From Enterobacter sp. BIGb0383 (GTDB lineage: Bacteria; Pseudomonadota; Gammaproteobacteria; Enterobacterales; Enterobacteriaceae): DNA of 64,000 nt. The notes beneath the pieces are model-generated. The model was not told the DNA's origin, did not search any database, and saw only the letters and a list, made by a program, of their open reading frames with translations. This document shows positions 10,101-17,907 of this stretch, in pieces. The position numbers were made by a program, and so were the translations under genes. The stretch is from positions 682,001 to 746,000 of the forward strand of contig NZ_RJKQ01000001.1 in assembly GCF_003751845.1 (NCBI RefSeq). The letters run 5' to 3'. Every line of letters begins with the position of its first letter. Within the stretch, counting starts at the first letter, position 1.

Positions 10101-10427
10101 TTAACCAAATAACCATTTCCCAACTGCTGCTGACTCAGCAAACATTCTAACAGTAAGGGGGATACGGCTTGCTTCCACCTCTTCTCGCTTAAGGGTGAAC
10201 CACCGTTTGAGCAATGGTGTATACTCCCACGGAAAGTATAAGGACCAGTCCACACCTTCAAGACTTACGTTAAATTCCCTCTGAAATTTATCTAACGCAT
10301 CTTTTAGATCATCACGCGGATAATCAAACAGATCAGAATCGAGTCTTAATGGAACTTCTTTCCAGTTTTCCAAATAACCGGGTATCTCTTGACGGAACAG
10401 CGATAAAACATCCTCTGTAATCGCCAT
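10101..10427 (-). CDS. DUF1493 family protein, putative effector immunity protein
   Basis: Acidic protein of 108 residues. ALSLFRQEIPGY-type opening, LDSDLFDY and WSLYFPWEY segments are typical of DUF1493, whose members are often found beside secreted effectors. The ATG at 10427 overlaps the stop of the upstream gene (TAATG), which favours it over an in-frame ATG at 10442. As the last gene of the hcp-effector trio it is the natural candidate to protect the producer. The immunity role is inferred from order and not from a known structure. Confidence 0.7.
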   Translation of the reverse strand: MAITEDVLSLFRQEIPGYLENWKEVPLRLDSDLFDYPRDDLKDALDKFQREFNVSLEGVDWSLYFPWEYTPLLKRWFTLKREEVEASRIPLTVRMFAESAAVGKWLFG

Positions 10428-10876
10428 TAAAACGCCGTCCATTGAATTCTATCTTTCGGCTTAGCAATCAAGTTGTATTTCTCTTGCGTTCGGGTAGAGA
10501 CACGATAGAGACTCATTGCCAGTGAAGCCCAACCTAGCCAGGGAATCCACCTGGCAATAATAGCAGCAAGTTTATTTGATTTCTGCATTCTGACCCCTAC
10601 AGGAGTAGGAACCTTAATCCCATAAGGCATACGCGCATCTCTCATGATTATTCGGGCGTATTTTGAAACAACACTCGTTCCCAGTTGAGCACCTTTCGGT
10701 TTCCCTCGCGTACCTAACCACGGCTGACCCGACAAGATTGCAGCTGCGGAAATAGAGTCTATCCCTAACTCTTTGCAGAACTCTTCAAGAAATATCACAT
10801 TTAATAGTTCACCCACCGATAAATTCGGGTGACCTCTATAAAAATATGTTCCGTTAACCTCTTCTGTAGTATCCAT
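10427..10876 (-). CDS. Small putative Hcp-dependent effector with membrane segment
   Basis: Basic protein of 149 residues. The first 80 residues include a helical stretch ending in ILSGQPWLGTRGKPKGAQ; a hydrophobic segment (AAIIARWIPWLGWASLAMSL, about residues 107-126) follows. It starts six bases after the hcp stop with no clear own ribosome site, suggesting coupling to hcp. I do not recognise a catalytic motif. The single hydrophobic helix could point to a membrane-active toxin. It could instead be an adaptor; the effector role rests on its place between hcp and a DUF1493 gene. Confidence 0.55.
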   Translation of the reverse strand: MDTTEEVNGTYFYRGHPNLSVGELLNVIFLEEFCKELGIDSISAAAILSGQPWLGTRGKPKGAQLGTSVVSKYARIIMRDARMPYGIKVPTPVGVRMQKSNKLAAIIARWIPWLGWASLAMSLYRVSTRTQEKYNLIAKPKDRIQWTAF

Positions 10877-10882
10877 AGTGAA

Positions 10883-11365
10883 TTAAACCGTTGAGCGCTC
10901 ATTCCATGAGTCAGAGAAGATAATATTGCCGTCGTTATGTTTCCATGTGATTCTTTCATAACGAAATTCAATTTGTTCCATATGGTTGTTATTCGTATCC
11001 TCTGGCGCAGCCATTGATGGAGATACAGATACAATACGAACACCTTCCAGAAGGATGTTGAAGTATTCAGCCTCCTGACCAGCATCATTTATTTTATAGA
11101 ACTTAAGCTCAGCCTTTTTTAAAGTCTGACCAGTCGCAACAGCTTTATACAAATACGGGCTGGAATAATCAAACTCTTTAACAATCATCAAAGGTGAGTG
11201 AATGCGTTTACCGGTAGGTTTTCCTGTCATGTTATCTGTAGGCGTAGACAAATTATGGTGCAGCCCTTTGAATTCAATACTATATTCTCGGTTCTGAACA
11301 TCACAACCGCCTTTGATAAGCGCGCCGCCATCATCGAATAACCACATATTCCCTAGAATAGCCAT
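10883..11365 (-). CDS. hcp: Type VI secretion tube protein Hcp (orphan)
   Basis: Protein of 160 residues of the Hcp1 family, which forms hexameric rings stacked as the inner tube of the type VI secretion system. Landmarks are the CDVQNREYSIEFKGLHHNL opening, the HSPLMIVKEFDYSSPYLYKA core and the C-terminal RYERITWKHNDGNIIF strand. A strong GGAGG lies eight bases before the ATG. No other T6SS structural gene (tssB, tssC, tssM, clpV, vgrG) is in the window, so this is an orphan Hcp that would use a machine encoded elsewhere. Confidence 0.9.
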   Translation of the reverse strand: MAILGNMWLFDDGGALIKGGCDVQNREYSIEFKGLHHNLSTPTDNMTGKPTGKRIHSPLMIVKEFDYSSPYLYKAVATGQTLKKAELKFYKINDAGQEAEYFNILLEGVRIVSVSPSMAAPEDTNNNHMEQIEFRYERITWKHNDGNIIFSDSWNERSTV

Positions 11366-11684
11366 GTCATTTCCTCCGTGTTGTTTTAAATCATGCGCTA
11401 CGTGAATTTAACTTATATCACACATAACCAGCACCACTTAATTTAACTTAAGTCGAAATAAAGTGTAAGCGCTATGCCTTGCAGAGTAAATCAAATTAAT
11501 GGGACATGCTTACTGGCTGACTCAGACATAAACTTCGTTAGTGAGTTGCCAGCGTTTTGGCGGGATGCCGGATAAATACCCGAGGAGCATCATTTTAATC
11601 AGACAGATGGGTCAACAGCAGGTCCGCCATTATCAGGACCATAACGATGGCCCTGGGTATCACGGATGAATTCGAATAAGTCTG
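11366..11684. other. Gene-free stretch upstream of hcp
   Basis: About 320 bases, AT-rich next to hcp, without a credible gene. It should hold the promoter of the minus-strand hcp operon. A 37-codon frame that continues rlhA beyond its stop ends at 11599; I treat it as chance. No insertion-sequence ends were recognised. Confidence 0.5.
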
Positions 11685-11707
11685 AAGGGGCCAGATTCTG
11701 GCCCCTT
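11685..11707 (-). terminator. Terminator of rlhA
   Basis: Hairpin AAGGGGCCAGA / TCTGGCCCCTT with a one-base gap, just past the rlhA stop. Flanking bases (AGTCTG before, CGTTTTTA after on the plus strand) mirror those around the hairpin at 9995-10017 in inverted orientation. The T-run lies on the plus-strand side, so termination may be bidirectional. Confidence 0.65.
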
Positions 11708-11712
11708 CGTTT

Positions 11713-13680
11713 TTACTGTGCGCCCTTGCGCTTCGGCAAGGTCTTGAGCAGATCGTCCGGACTGATGGACGCCACCACGCTGCCCGGCAGCGGCATCTTC
11801 AGAATGTGATTTTTCATCTTGCCGACAACGTGCATTTCGCAGGGACGGCAGTCAAAACGCAGGGTCAGCACCTCGTCGCCGTGTACCAGCTGCATCGGCG
11901 TCGCACGCCAGCTTTTAATCGATCCTTTCGCCTGTTTCGGGCACAGGTTAAAGGCAAAGCGCAGGCAGTGTTTGGTGATCATCACCGGCACGTCGCCCTT
12001 CTCTTCGTGCGCCTCGTAGGCGGCGTCGATCAGCTGCACGCCGTAGCGATGGTAAAACTCACGCGCTTTCTGGTTATAAACGTTGGCCAGGAAGGAGAGA
12101 TGCGTTTCCGGGTAAACCGGTGCCGGCACCGCGACCGCTTTTCGGCTGCCGCGCGGGTACGCCGCCAGACGGGCCTCGTCGAGCAAATCCACCGCTTCAC
12201 GACGCAGCTGATTAAGCTGGGCGTTAGGCACAAAGCGCGCCACCGGCAGGTCGAGCTGGATCTCACGCGGGTAGTAGATCGTCTGCCCCAGCTTTGCCAG
12301 GCCGTCTTTGAGACTGCTCAGCGCTTTATCCGCGTTATTGGCTTCGGCAAATTCACCTGCCAGCGCATGGGTGACGCTCACGCCCTCTTCGCTGGTCAGC
12401 GTCAGGGTCAGTTGTTCCTGCGTTCCGCCCAGCACCATATCCACCGCGATACGGCGTTCGCTGGAAGTTTTCAGTAACGCCTGCTGCCAGTTATGGTCCA
12501 GGTTACGGTTCAGAGGCTGATTCGGGCGTACTTTATAGAGATCTTTCGGCATCTCGTTTGGCCAGACGCGATAGCGGTTTTCGCCGGTTTTCTCCACCGT
12601 ATTGGCGCGGAATCCGACCACTTCACGTTTGATCATCACGTTCAGCCCGTCGCCGTTGGTCAGCAGTTCGCGGGACTCAACATCAAGATGGTCTTTGCTG
12701 ACTTTCAGCACTTCCCCCACCGGCAGGCCGATAAACTTCGGCGAGTCAAAGGCGCCGATATCGACTTTGCGGTCATTCACAAAGTAATCGGTGCTGCCAC
12801 GGTGGAAGGTTTTGTCCGTAGACGGAATAAAGAAGTGCTCCGTCCGCCCGGCTGAACTGCGGGCCAGATCGCCGCGATCGTCGATAATCGCGTCCAGCAT
12901 CTGGCGGTAGTGCGCGGTAATGTTCTTTACGTAGCTCATGTCTTTATAACGCCCTTCAATTTTGAAGGAGCGCACACCGGCATCGATCAGCTGCGCCAGA
13001 TTGGCGGTCTGGTCGTTATCTTTCATCGACAGAAGGTGTTTTTCATAGGCCACGACCCGGCCCTGATCGTCTTTCAGGGTATAAGGCAGACGGCAGGCCT
13101 GAGAGCAGTCGCCGCGGTTGGCGCTGCGTCCGGTCTGGGCGTGGGAGATATTGCACTGCCCGGAATAGGCCACGCAGAGCGCGCCGTGGATAAAGAATTC
13201 AATGGTTGCGTCGGTAGCGTTATGAATATCGGCAATCTGCTGCAGATTCAGTTCGCGGGCCAGAACGATCTGGCTGAAGCCCACGTCGCCGAGGAATTTC
13301 GCCTTCTCCACGCTGCGAATATCGCACTGGGTACTGGCGTGCAGCTCAATCGGCGGGATATCCAGCTCAAGAATGCCCATATCCTGCACGATCAGCGCAT
13401 CAATCCCGACGTTATAGCAGTCGGTAATCATCTGCCGGGCCGGTTCAACCTCATCATCATGAAGAATGGTGTTCAGAGTAACGAACACCTTTGCCCCGTA
13501 GCGGTGGGCAAAAGGCACCAGCGCGGCAAGGTCGCTCAGGCTGTTGCTGGCGTTATGCCGCGCACCAAAGCCGGGGCCGCCGATATAGACCGCGTCCGCG
13601 CCATGCAGAATGGCTTCGCGGGCGATGGCGGTGTCGCGTGCCGGGCTGAGAAGTTCAAGGTGATGGGATTGCAGGCGCAT
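11713..13680 (-). CDS. rlhA: 23S rRNA 5-hydroxycytidine C2501 synthase RlhA (YdcP)
   Basis: Peptidase U32-family protein of 655 residues that hydroxylates cytidine 2501 in 23S rRNA using prephenate-dependent chemistry, as shown for the E. coli enzyme. The N-terminal barrel begins LELLSPARDTAIAREAILHG. The cysteine cluster GQCNISH...GDCSQACRLPY (about residues 173-198), plus later cysteines near CLRFAFNLC and CRPCEM, is that expected for iron-sulphur binding. Near full-length identity with E. coli YdcP gives the assignment. Monocistronic, with a terminator directly downstream. Confidence 0.96.
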   Translation of the reverse strand: MRLQSHHLELLSPARDTAIAREAILHGADAVYIGGPGFGARHNASNSLSDLAALVPFAHRYGAKVFVTLNTILHDDEVEPARQMITDCYNVGIDALIVQDMGILELDIPPIELHASTQCDIRSVEKAKFLGDVGFSQIVLARELNLQQIADIHNATDATIEFFIHGALCVAYSGQCNISHAQTGRSANRGDCSQACRLPYTLKDDQGRVVAYEKHLLSMKDNDQTANLAQLIDAGVRSFKIEGRYKDMSYVKNITAHYRQMLDAIIDDRGDLARSSAGRTEHFFIPSTDKTFHRGSTDYFVNDRKVDIGAFDSPKFIGLPVGEVLKVSKDHLDVESRELLTNGDGLNVMIKREVVGFRANTVEKTGENRYRVWPNEMPKDLYKVRPNQPLNRNLDHNWQQALLKTSSERRIAVDMVLGGTQEQLTLTLTSEEGVSVTHALAGEFAEANNADKALSSLKDGLAKLGQTIYYPREIQLDLPVARFVPNAQLNQLRREAVDLLDEARLAAYPRGSRKAVAVPAPVYPETHLSFLANVYNQKAREFYHRYGVQLIDAAYEAHEEKGDVPVMITKHCLRFAFNLCPKQAKGSIKSWRATPMQLVHGDEVLTLRFDCRPCEMHVVGKMKNHILKMPLPGSVVASISPDDLLKTLPKRKGAQ

Positions 13681-13835
13681 ACTCTTTATCGTTATCCGTT
13701 ATGGGCAAAATGGCCGCTATTGTAGTCAGAAGCGTCGCCGGACGGAATGACTTTTCCCCCTTTGTCAGCAGGTGTTTTGCACATTCCGGCAAAGCATTGA
13801 TGAAATTGCTATTTCTCGCGCCAGCAGGCAGCCGT

Positions 13836-13945
13836 TAGAGTAGCAATGTATTCCGGACACCTCGTCACGTTATGTTGTTGTGAATCGTTTTATGTCGTTC
13901 TACGTTCCGTTCTGTTTTTGCCGCCCCTTATCGGGCGGCTTTTTC
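13836..13945 (+). ncRNA. Candidate small RNA upstream of rlhA, antisense to the end of sutR
   Basis: A strong intrinsic terminator on the plus strand (stem 13920-13926/13933-13939, then TTTTTCTTTT) has no plus-strand gene ahead of it: rlhA and sutR on both sides read the other way. A transcript of roughly 100 bases ending there would overlap the sutR 3' end. The upstream region (13840-13919) is T-rich and free of open frames. The start is a guess: TAGAGT at 13836-13841 is only a weak -10. I do not recognise a known sRNA. Confidence 0.4.
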
Positions 13946-13949
13946 TTTT
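13920..13949 (+). terminator. Intrinsic terminator overlapping the end of sutR
   Basis: GCCGCCC (13920-13926) pairs with GGGCGGC (13933-13939), followed by TTTTTCTTTT. The T-run is on the plus strand only, so it ends a plus-strand transcript. The sutR stop codon lies in the loop. Confidence 0.75.
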
Positions 13950-14464
13950 GGATAGTGGATCAGCGAATGGAAATGCACCGTCGTACCGCTGCTGTTGCGA
14001 TAGGCATGGGGTAAATCACCGGCGAAACGCAGGCCGCTGCCTGTTGACAGACTTTGCCACTCGCCGTTAACGCACATATCCAGCACCCCGTCGATCACCA
14101 CCACATGCTCAATCACGCCCTTTTCATGCGGCGTAGATTCGCTCAACGCCCCCGGCGCCAGGTGAATAGAGAGATGGTCAAAACAGAGCTCCGGATCCCA
14201 CGGGAAAACGGGCGTAATCACCATCGCCTGCTGCTGGGGATCGAAGGCACCGCCCTCTGACGGGGTAATAAAGACCGAGAACGGTACGTTCAGGCCTGTC
14301 GCTATTTTCCACAGGGTCGCAACCGTCGGGCTGGATTCATTGCGCTCGATCTGCCCCAGCATGGCTTTTGAAACGCCGGTATTTTCCGCCAGCTTTGACA
14401 AACTCCATCCGCGCGCCTGCCTCTGTGTTTTCAGGGTGGCAGCAAGATGCTGTGCAATATCCAT
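13928..14464 (-). CDS. sutR: Transcriptional regulator SutR (YdcN), XRE plus cupin
   Basis: Regulator of 178 residues, the same length as E. coli SutR. An N-terminal XRE helix-turn-helix (about 8-62, SLSKLAENTGVSKAMLGQIE) is followed by a C-terminal cupin domain with His and Glu positions around STPHEKGVIEHVV. In E. coli SutR affects sulphur-utilisation genes. ATG at 14464 is chosen because AAGGA sits six bases upstream. Divergent from ydcO with a 10-bp inverted repeat between them. Confidence 0.92.
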   Translation of the reverse strand: MDIAQHLAATLKTQRQARGWSLSKLAENTGVSKAMLGQIERNESSPTVATLWKIATGLNVPFSVFITPSEGGAFDPQQQAMVITPVFPWDPELCFDHLSIHLAPGALSESTPHEKGVIEHVVVIDGVLDMCVNGEWQSLSTGSGLRFAGDLPHAYRNSSGTTVHFHSLIHYPKEKAAR

Positions 14465-14495
14465 CATCAATCCTTTTCTCTGCGTTTCAGTTGTA

Positions 14496-14536
14496 CGTTA
14501 TAGCGCACAGCGTTACACTTCACGGACGCTATAACG
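14496..14536. promoter_or_regulatory. Inverted repeat between sutR and ydcO, putative SutR operator
   Basis: CGTTATAGCG (14496-14505) and its exact reverse complement CGCTATAACG (14527-14536) are separated by 21 bases in the 86-base divergent promoter region. The arrangement fits two sites for an XRE dimer controlling both sutR and ydcO. Binding is inferred. Confidence 0.55.
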
Positions 14537-14550
14537 CACAAGGTCTTGTT

Positions 14551-15714
14551 ATGCTTCGCGCTACACCCTTTCCCACTCTGCTGGCCGGTTTTGTTGCCGT
14601 CCTGGTAGGCTATGCCAGCTCCGCCGCCATTATCTGGCAGGCCGCTTCCGTCGCCGGGGCGACCACCGCCCAGATTGCCGGGTGGATGACCGCGCTCGGG
14701 CTGGCGATGGGCGTCAGCACGCTGCTGCTGACGCTCTGGCATCGGGTGCCGGTGCTGACCGCCTGGTCCACGCCGGGTGCGGCGCTGCTGGCAACCAGCC
14801 TGCAGGGCGCGACGCTTAATGAAGCCGTTGGCGTGTTTATTTTTGCCAACGCCCTGATCGTTCTCTGCGGTGCAACCGGCCTGTTTGCCCGGCTAATGAA
14901 AATCATTCCGCCGTCGATTGCCGCCGCCATGCTGGCCGGCGTACTGCTGCGATTCGGGCTTCAGGCCTTTGCCACCCTCGACGGACAGTTTTTACTGTGC
15001 GGCAGTATGCTACTGACCTGGCTTCTGGGTAAAGCTTTTGCGCCGCGTTACGCTATTGTCGCGGCACTCTTTGTTGGCCTTCTGGTGGCGATCACAAAAG
15101 GTGACATTGTCACGCAAAACCTCTCCTTTGCCCTCGCCGCGCCCGAGTTTACCATGCCGATCTTCTCCCCGGCGCTGCTCCTGAGCGTCGGCGTGCCCTT
15201 TTTCCTCGTGACCATGGCCTCGCAGAATGCGCCGGGGATCGCCACCATGAACGCGGCCGGTTATGGCGTGCCGGTGTCGCCCCTTATGATGATTTCCGGG
15301 GTAATGGCGCTGGTGCTGTCGCCTTTTGGCGTCTACTCCATCTGTATCGCGGCGATTACCGCCGCGATCTGTCAGAGCCCGGACGCGCATCCGGACCGCG
15401 ATCAGCGCTGGCGGGCCGCAGCCGCAGCGGGCGTATTCTATATACTGGCAGGAATATTTGGCGGGTCGATTACCGGCGTGATGGCGGCACTGCCGACCAG
15501 CTGGATCCAGATGTTGGCCGGGCTGGCCCTGCTGGGCACCATCAGCGGCAGCCTGGTCCAGGCGCTGAGCAATGAAAACCACCGCGACGCGGCGGTGGTG
15601 ACCTTCTTAATGACCGCCAGCGGCGTGACGCTTGCCGGGATCGGGTCAGCTTTCTGGGGACTGGTGGCGGGCGGTGCCAGCTACGCGTTGCTGTCGCTGG
15701 CGCGCAACAGATAG
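14551..15714 (+). CDS. ydcO: BenE-family transporter YdcO
   Basis: Inner-membrane protein of 387 residues with about eleven or twelve hydrophobic segments, of the benzoate/H+ symporter (BenE) family. The conserved ASQNAPGIATMNAAGYGVP stretch is in the second half. The ATG at 14551 matches the E. coli N-terminus; an upstream in-frame extension overlaps sutR antisense and is rejected. Substrate unproven. Its stop is immediately adjacent to that of the convergent RidA-family gene. Confidence 0.9.
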   Translation: MLRATPFPTLLAGFVAVLVGYASSAAIIWQAASVAGATTAQIAGWMTALGLAMGVSTLLLTLWHRVPVLTAWSTPGAALLATSLQGATLNEAVGVFIFANALIVLCGATGLFARLMKIIPPSIAAAMLAGVLLRFGLQAFATLDGQFLLCGSMLLTWLLGKAFAPRYAIVAALFVGLLVAITKGDIVTQNLSFALAAPEFTMPIFSPALLLSVGVPFFLVTMASQNAPGIATMNAAGYGVPVSPLMMISGVMALVLSPFGVYSICIAAITAAICQSPDAHPDRDQRWRAAAAAGVFYILAGIFGGSITGVMAALPTSWIQMLAGLALLGTISGSLVQALSNENHRDAAVVTFLMTASGVTLAGIGSAFWGLVAGGASYALLSLARNR

Positions 15715-16113
15715 TCATGCCGCCTGCGGAATACGCGCAATCACTTTAATTTCAAAATCGAAACCGGCCAGCCAGTTAACGCCGACAGCGGTCCAGTTTG
15801 GATGCGGCGCATCGCCGAAGGCCGCCAGCCGCACGGCCTGAACATCGCCGAACTGCGGTTCCGGGTCCGTATGGAATGACGTGACGTCAACCACATCATC
15901 AAGGGTACAACCTGCCGCAGCCAGCACCGCCTTCAGGTTGCTGAATGCCAGTTCAACCTGCTTTCTGAAATCCGGCTCCGGGGAGCCATCTTCGCGACTG
16001 CCGACCTGCCCTGAGACAAACAGCAGATCCCCGGAACGAATGGCCGCCGAGTAACGGTTAATGTCATACAGCGCCTGGCGTCCGGCAGGGAAAATAGCGG
16101 TACGTGTCGTCAT
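15715..16113 (-). CDS. RidA/YjgF family protein
   Basis: Protein of 132 residues of the YjgF/YER057c/UK114 family, whose best known members hydrolyse reactive enamine/imine intermediates. The family core FVSGQVG and the QVELAFSNLKAVLAAAG helix are visible. It lacks the classic C-terminal signature with the catalytic arginine in the usual R-x-x-V-E-V context, reading VNWLAGFDFEIKVIARIP, so it may belong to a subfamily with another role. Divergent from a TetR gene, with four palindromes between them. Confidence 0.8.
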   Translation of the reverse strand: MTTRTAIFPAGRQALYDINRYSAAIRSGDLLFVSGQVGSREDGSPEPDFRKQVELAFSNLKAVLAAAGCTLDDVVDVTSFHTDPEPQFGDVQAVRLAAFGDAPHPNWTAVGVNWLAGFDFEIKVIARIPQAA

Positions 16114-16153
16114 GTCTGTTACCTTTACGTCAATAATTATCAGGAAAACGCGA

Positions 16154-16257
16154 ATACGAACGCGTATGATCGCTGCCGGTTGTCTAAATCACATACGCAG
16201 CGTATATTTACTATGTTTCATATACGTGGCGTATGTCAACTAGCATACGCTACGTAT
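16154..16257. promoter_or_regulatory. Cluster of four ATACG-N3/4-CGTAT palindromes
   Basis: Four palindromes lie between the RidA-family gene and the TetR gene: 16154-16167 (ATACG-AACG-CGTAT-like, 14 bases), 16193-16205, 16222-16234 and 16245-16257 (13 bases each). All share ATACG and CGTAT arms. This is a strong candidate for operators of the adjacent TetR protein acting on both divergent genes. The last copy lies just before the TetR ribosome site. Confidence 0.75.
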
Positions 16258-16279
16258 CTTAATTAAGGTGAACAGGATT

Positions 16280-16879
16280 ATGGCAGCCAGACGACGAGCG
16301 GAAATGGTCGAAGAGACCCGACACAAACTGATTCAGGCAGCGAGAATCGCCTTTGCTGAAAAGGGCTACGCCGCCGCCTCAATGGATGAACTGACCGCCA
16401 GCGCGGGCCTGACCCGCGGTGCGCTGTATCATAATTTTGGCGATAAAAAAGGGCTGCTGCGGGCGGTGATCGACGAAATGGACTCGGAGATCCTCCAGCA
16501 AATGCGTACGGCACGAGAGCAGGAAAGCGACCTGTGGCGCGGCTTTCTCGCCGAATGCCTGACGTATATCCGCACCGCGCTGGAGCCGGAAGTGCAGCGT
16601 ATTATGCTGCTCGACGGCCCGGCGGTGCTGGGCGATCCTTCCAGCTGGCCCAATCAGAACGCCTGCCTGCTGACCACCCTGCAGCGCATTGAAGTGCTGA
16701 CAACCGAAGGAATTTTCAGAGAGGTTGACGCCGAGGCCGCCGCACGGCTGGTGAACGGTGCGGCCCTTAACGCCGCCCTGTGGATTGCTGCCGCAGACGA
16801 TCCGCAGGCGGTGTATCCCCGTGCCGTCACGGCGTTTGAAGTGCTGGCCAGAGGCCTGCTGGCTACGGACGCTGGTTAG
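16280..16879 (+). CDS. TetR-family regulator
   Basis: Repressor of 199 residues. The N-terminal helix-turn-helix has FAEKGYAAASMDELTASAGL and TRGALYHNFGDKKGLLRAV (about residues 25-65); the rest is a ligand-binding helical domain. ATG at 16280 is preferred because AAGGTG is about ten bases upstream. It is probably the regulator of the divergent RidA-family gene through the four palindromes. Its end overlaps that of the convergent AraC gene by 17 bases. It resembles the second TetR protein at 42249-42836 in the DNA-binding domain. Confidence 0.88.
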   Translation: MAARRRAEMVEETRHKLIQAARIAFAEKGYAAASMDELTASAGLTRGALYHNFGDKKGLLRAVIDEMDSEILQQMRTAREQESDLWRGFLAECLTYIRTALEPEVQRIMLLDGPAVLGDPSSWPNQNACLLTTLQRIEVLTTEGIFREVDAEAAARLVNGAALNAALWIAAADDPQAVYPRAVTAFEVLARGLLATDAG

Positions 16880-17741
16880 CTGCCCTGAGCTGCGACGGGC
16901 TTTGGCCGGTCACCTGCCGGAAGCGGTTACTGAAATGGCTGGCGGAGCTGAATCCGCAGGCCAGCGCAATATCCGTCAGGGGCATCTCTGTGTGGCGCAC
17001 CATCTGCTGCGCCAGCGCCATTCTCCGCTGCATCACGTACTGGTGCGGTGCCATATTCATTGACTGGCGGAACATGCGGGCAAAATGATACTCGCTAAGC
17101 GCTGCCTCAGCGGCAAGATCCGCCAGAGTCAGCGGCATCGCCAGATTCGCTTCAATAAAAGCGAGGATATTGCGCAGCACGTAAGGTGCCAACCCGCCGG
17201 TAACCTTCGGCAGCCGCCACTGAACGTTGGTGTAGTGCTGGATAAGATGGGTCAGCAGCAGCGTGCTGGCGCTGCTCAATAACAGCTGATTGGCCTGCTG
17301 CTGCCAGTCGCAGTTCAGCAGAAACTGACGATAGACAGACGTAATGCGCGGATCGTCGCCAAAGGTTTTTTCATCCAGGCTCAGCGATGCCGGGCTACGA
17401 TCCCAGATCTTTTCCCCAATCTCACGCAGATGGTTATCGGTGCAGTAAAGGTGCACAAAGGAGAGATCGTCGCGGATCTCCCAGCTCGATTCACTCTCTT
17501 TTGGCATCAGGCAGAAGCGATCCGGCCCGCCACCGTTTTTCCAGCCGCCCGCCGTTTTGTGGTAGCTCTCGTAGCCGTCGGCCACGTACAGACTCAGCGT
17601 ATGGTGGTCACAATACTGGGTGATGCTGTCGCGCTTATTGGACCACGCCGCCAGATGAATTCCGTCATTCAGCGCCACGGCGTCATGTAAGACCGCGTTG
17701 TGTCTGCGCAGGTTTTCAAAGGCTTCGTAAGTCTGTGACAT
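16863..17741 (-). CDS. AraC-family regulator
   Basis: Regulator of 292 residues. A cupin-like sensing domain fills about residues 1-170; two helix-turn-helix motifs follow (LTLADLAAEAALSEYHFARMF and LTDIALACGFSSASHFSNRF). The ATG at 17741 gives the natural domain start; an upstream extension in the same frame has atypical composition. Divergent from the EamA transporter at 17908, which is its likely target. Effector unknown. Confidence 0.88.
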   Translation of the reverse strand: MSQTYEAFENLRRHNAVLHDAVALNDGIHLAAWSNKRDSITQYCDHHTLSLYVADGYESYHKTAGGWKNGGGPDRFCLMPKESESSWEIRDDLSFVHLYCTDNHLREIGEKIWDRSPASLSLDEKTFGDDPRITSVYRQFLLNCDWQQQANQLLLSSASTLLLTHLIQHYTNVQWRLPKVTGGLAPYVLRNILAFIEANLAMPLTLADLAAEAALSEYHFARMFRQSMNMAPHQYVMQRRMALAQQMVRHTEMPLTDIALACGFSSASHFSNRFRQVTGQSPSQLRAANQRP

Positions 17742-17907
17742 AACAACTGGATAACAAAGGGACAAGGACTCCAGTCTATGGGCTGTTTCCGGTGCTGACC
17801 AGCGCTGTTTACGACCGGCAAGGGAAAAAGCGCAAGATTTTGCAAGTCCAGCGCAGGCTGCTGCAAGCGCCCTTTCCGCCATCGGCCCAGAATCGGGTTT
17901 TACCACG

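Noticed and set aside
11599-11712. In-frame 37-codon continuation of rlhA past its stop
   Set aside because: It runs through the terminator hairpin; rlhA ends at the same residue as its E. coli orthologue, so read-through is not supported.
12910-13725. Plus-strand open frame of 271 codons opposite rlhA
   Set aside because: Antisense shadow of the conserved rlhA gene without ribosome site or family.
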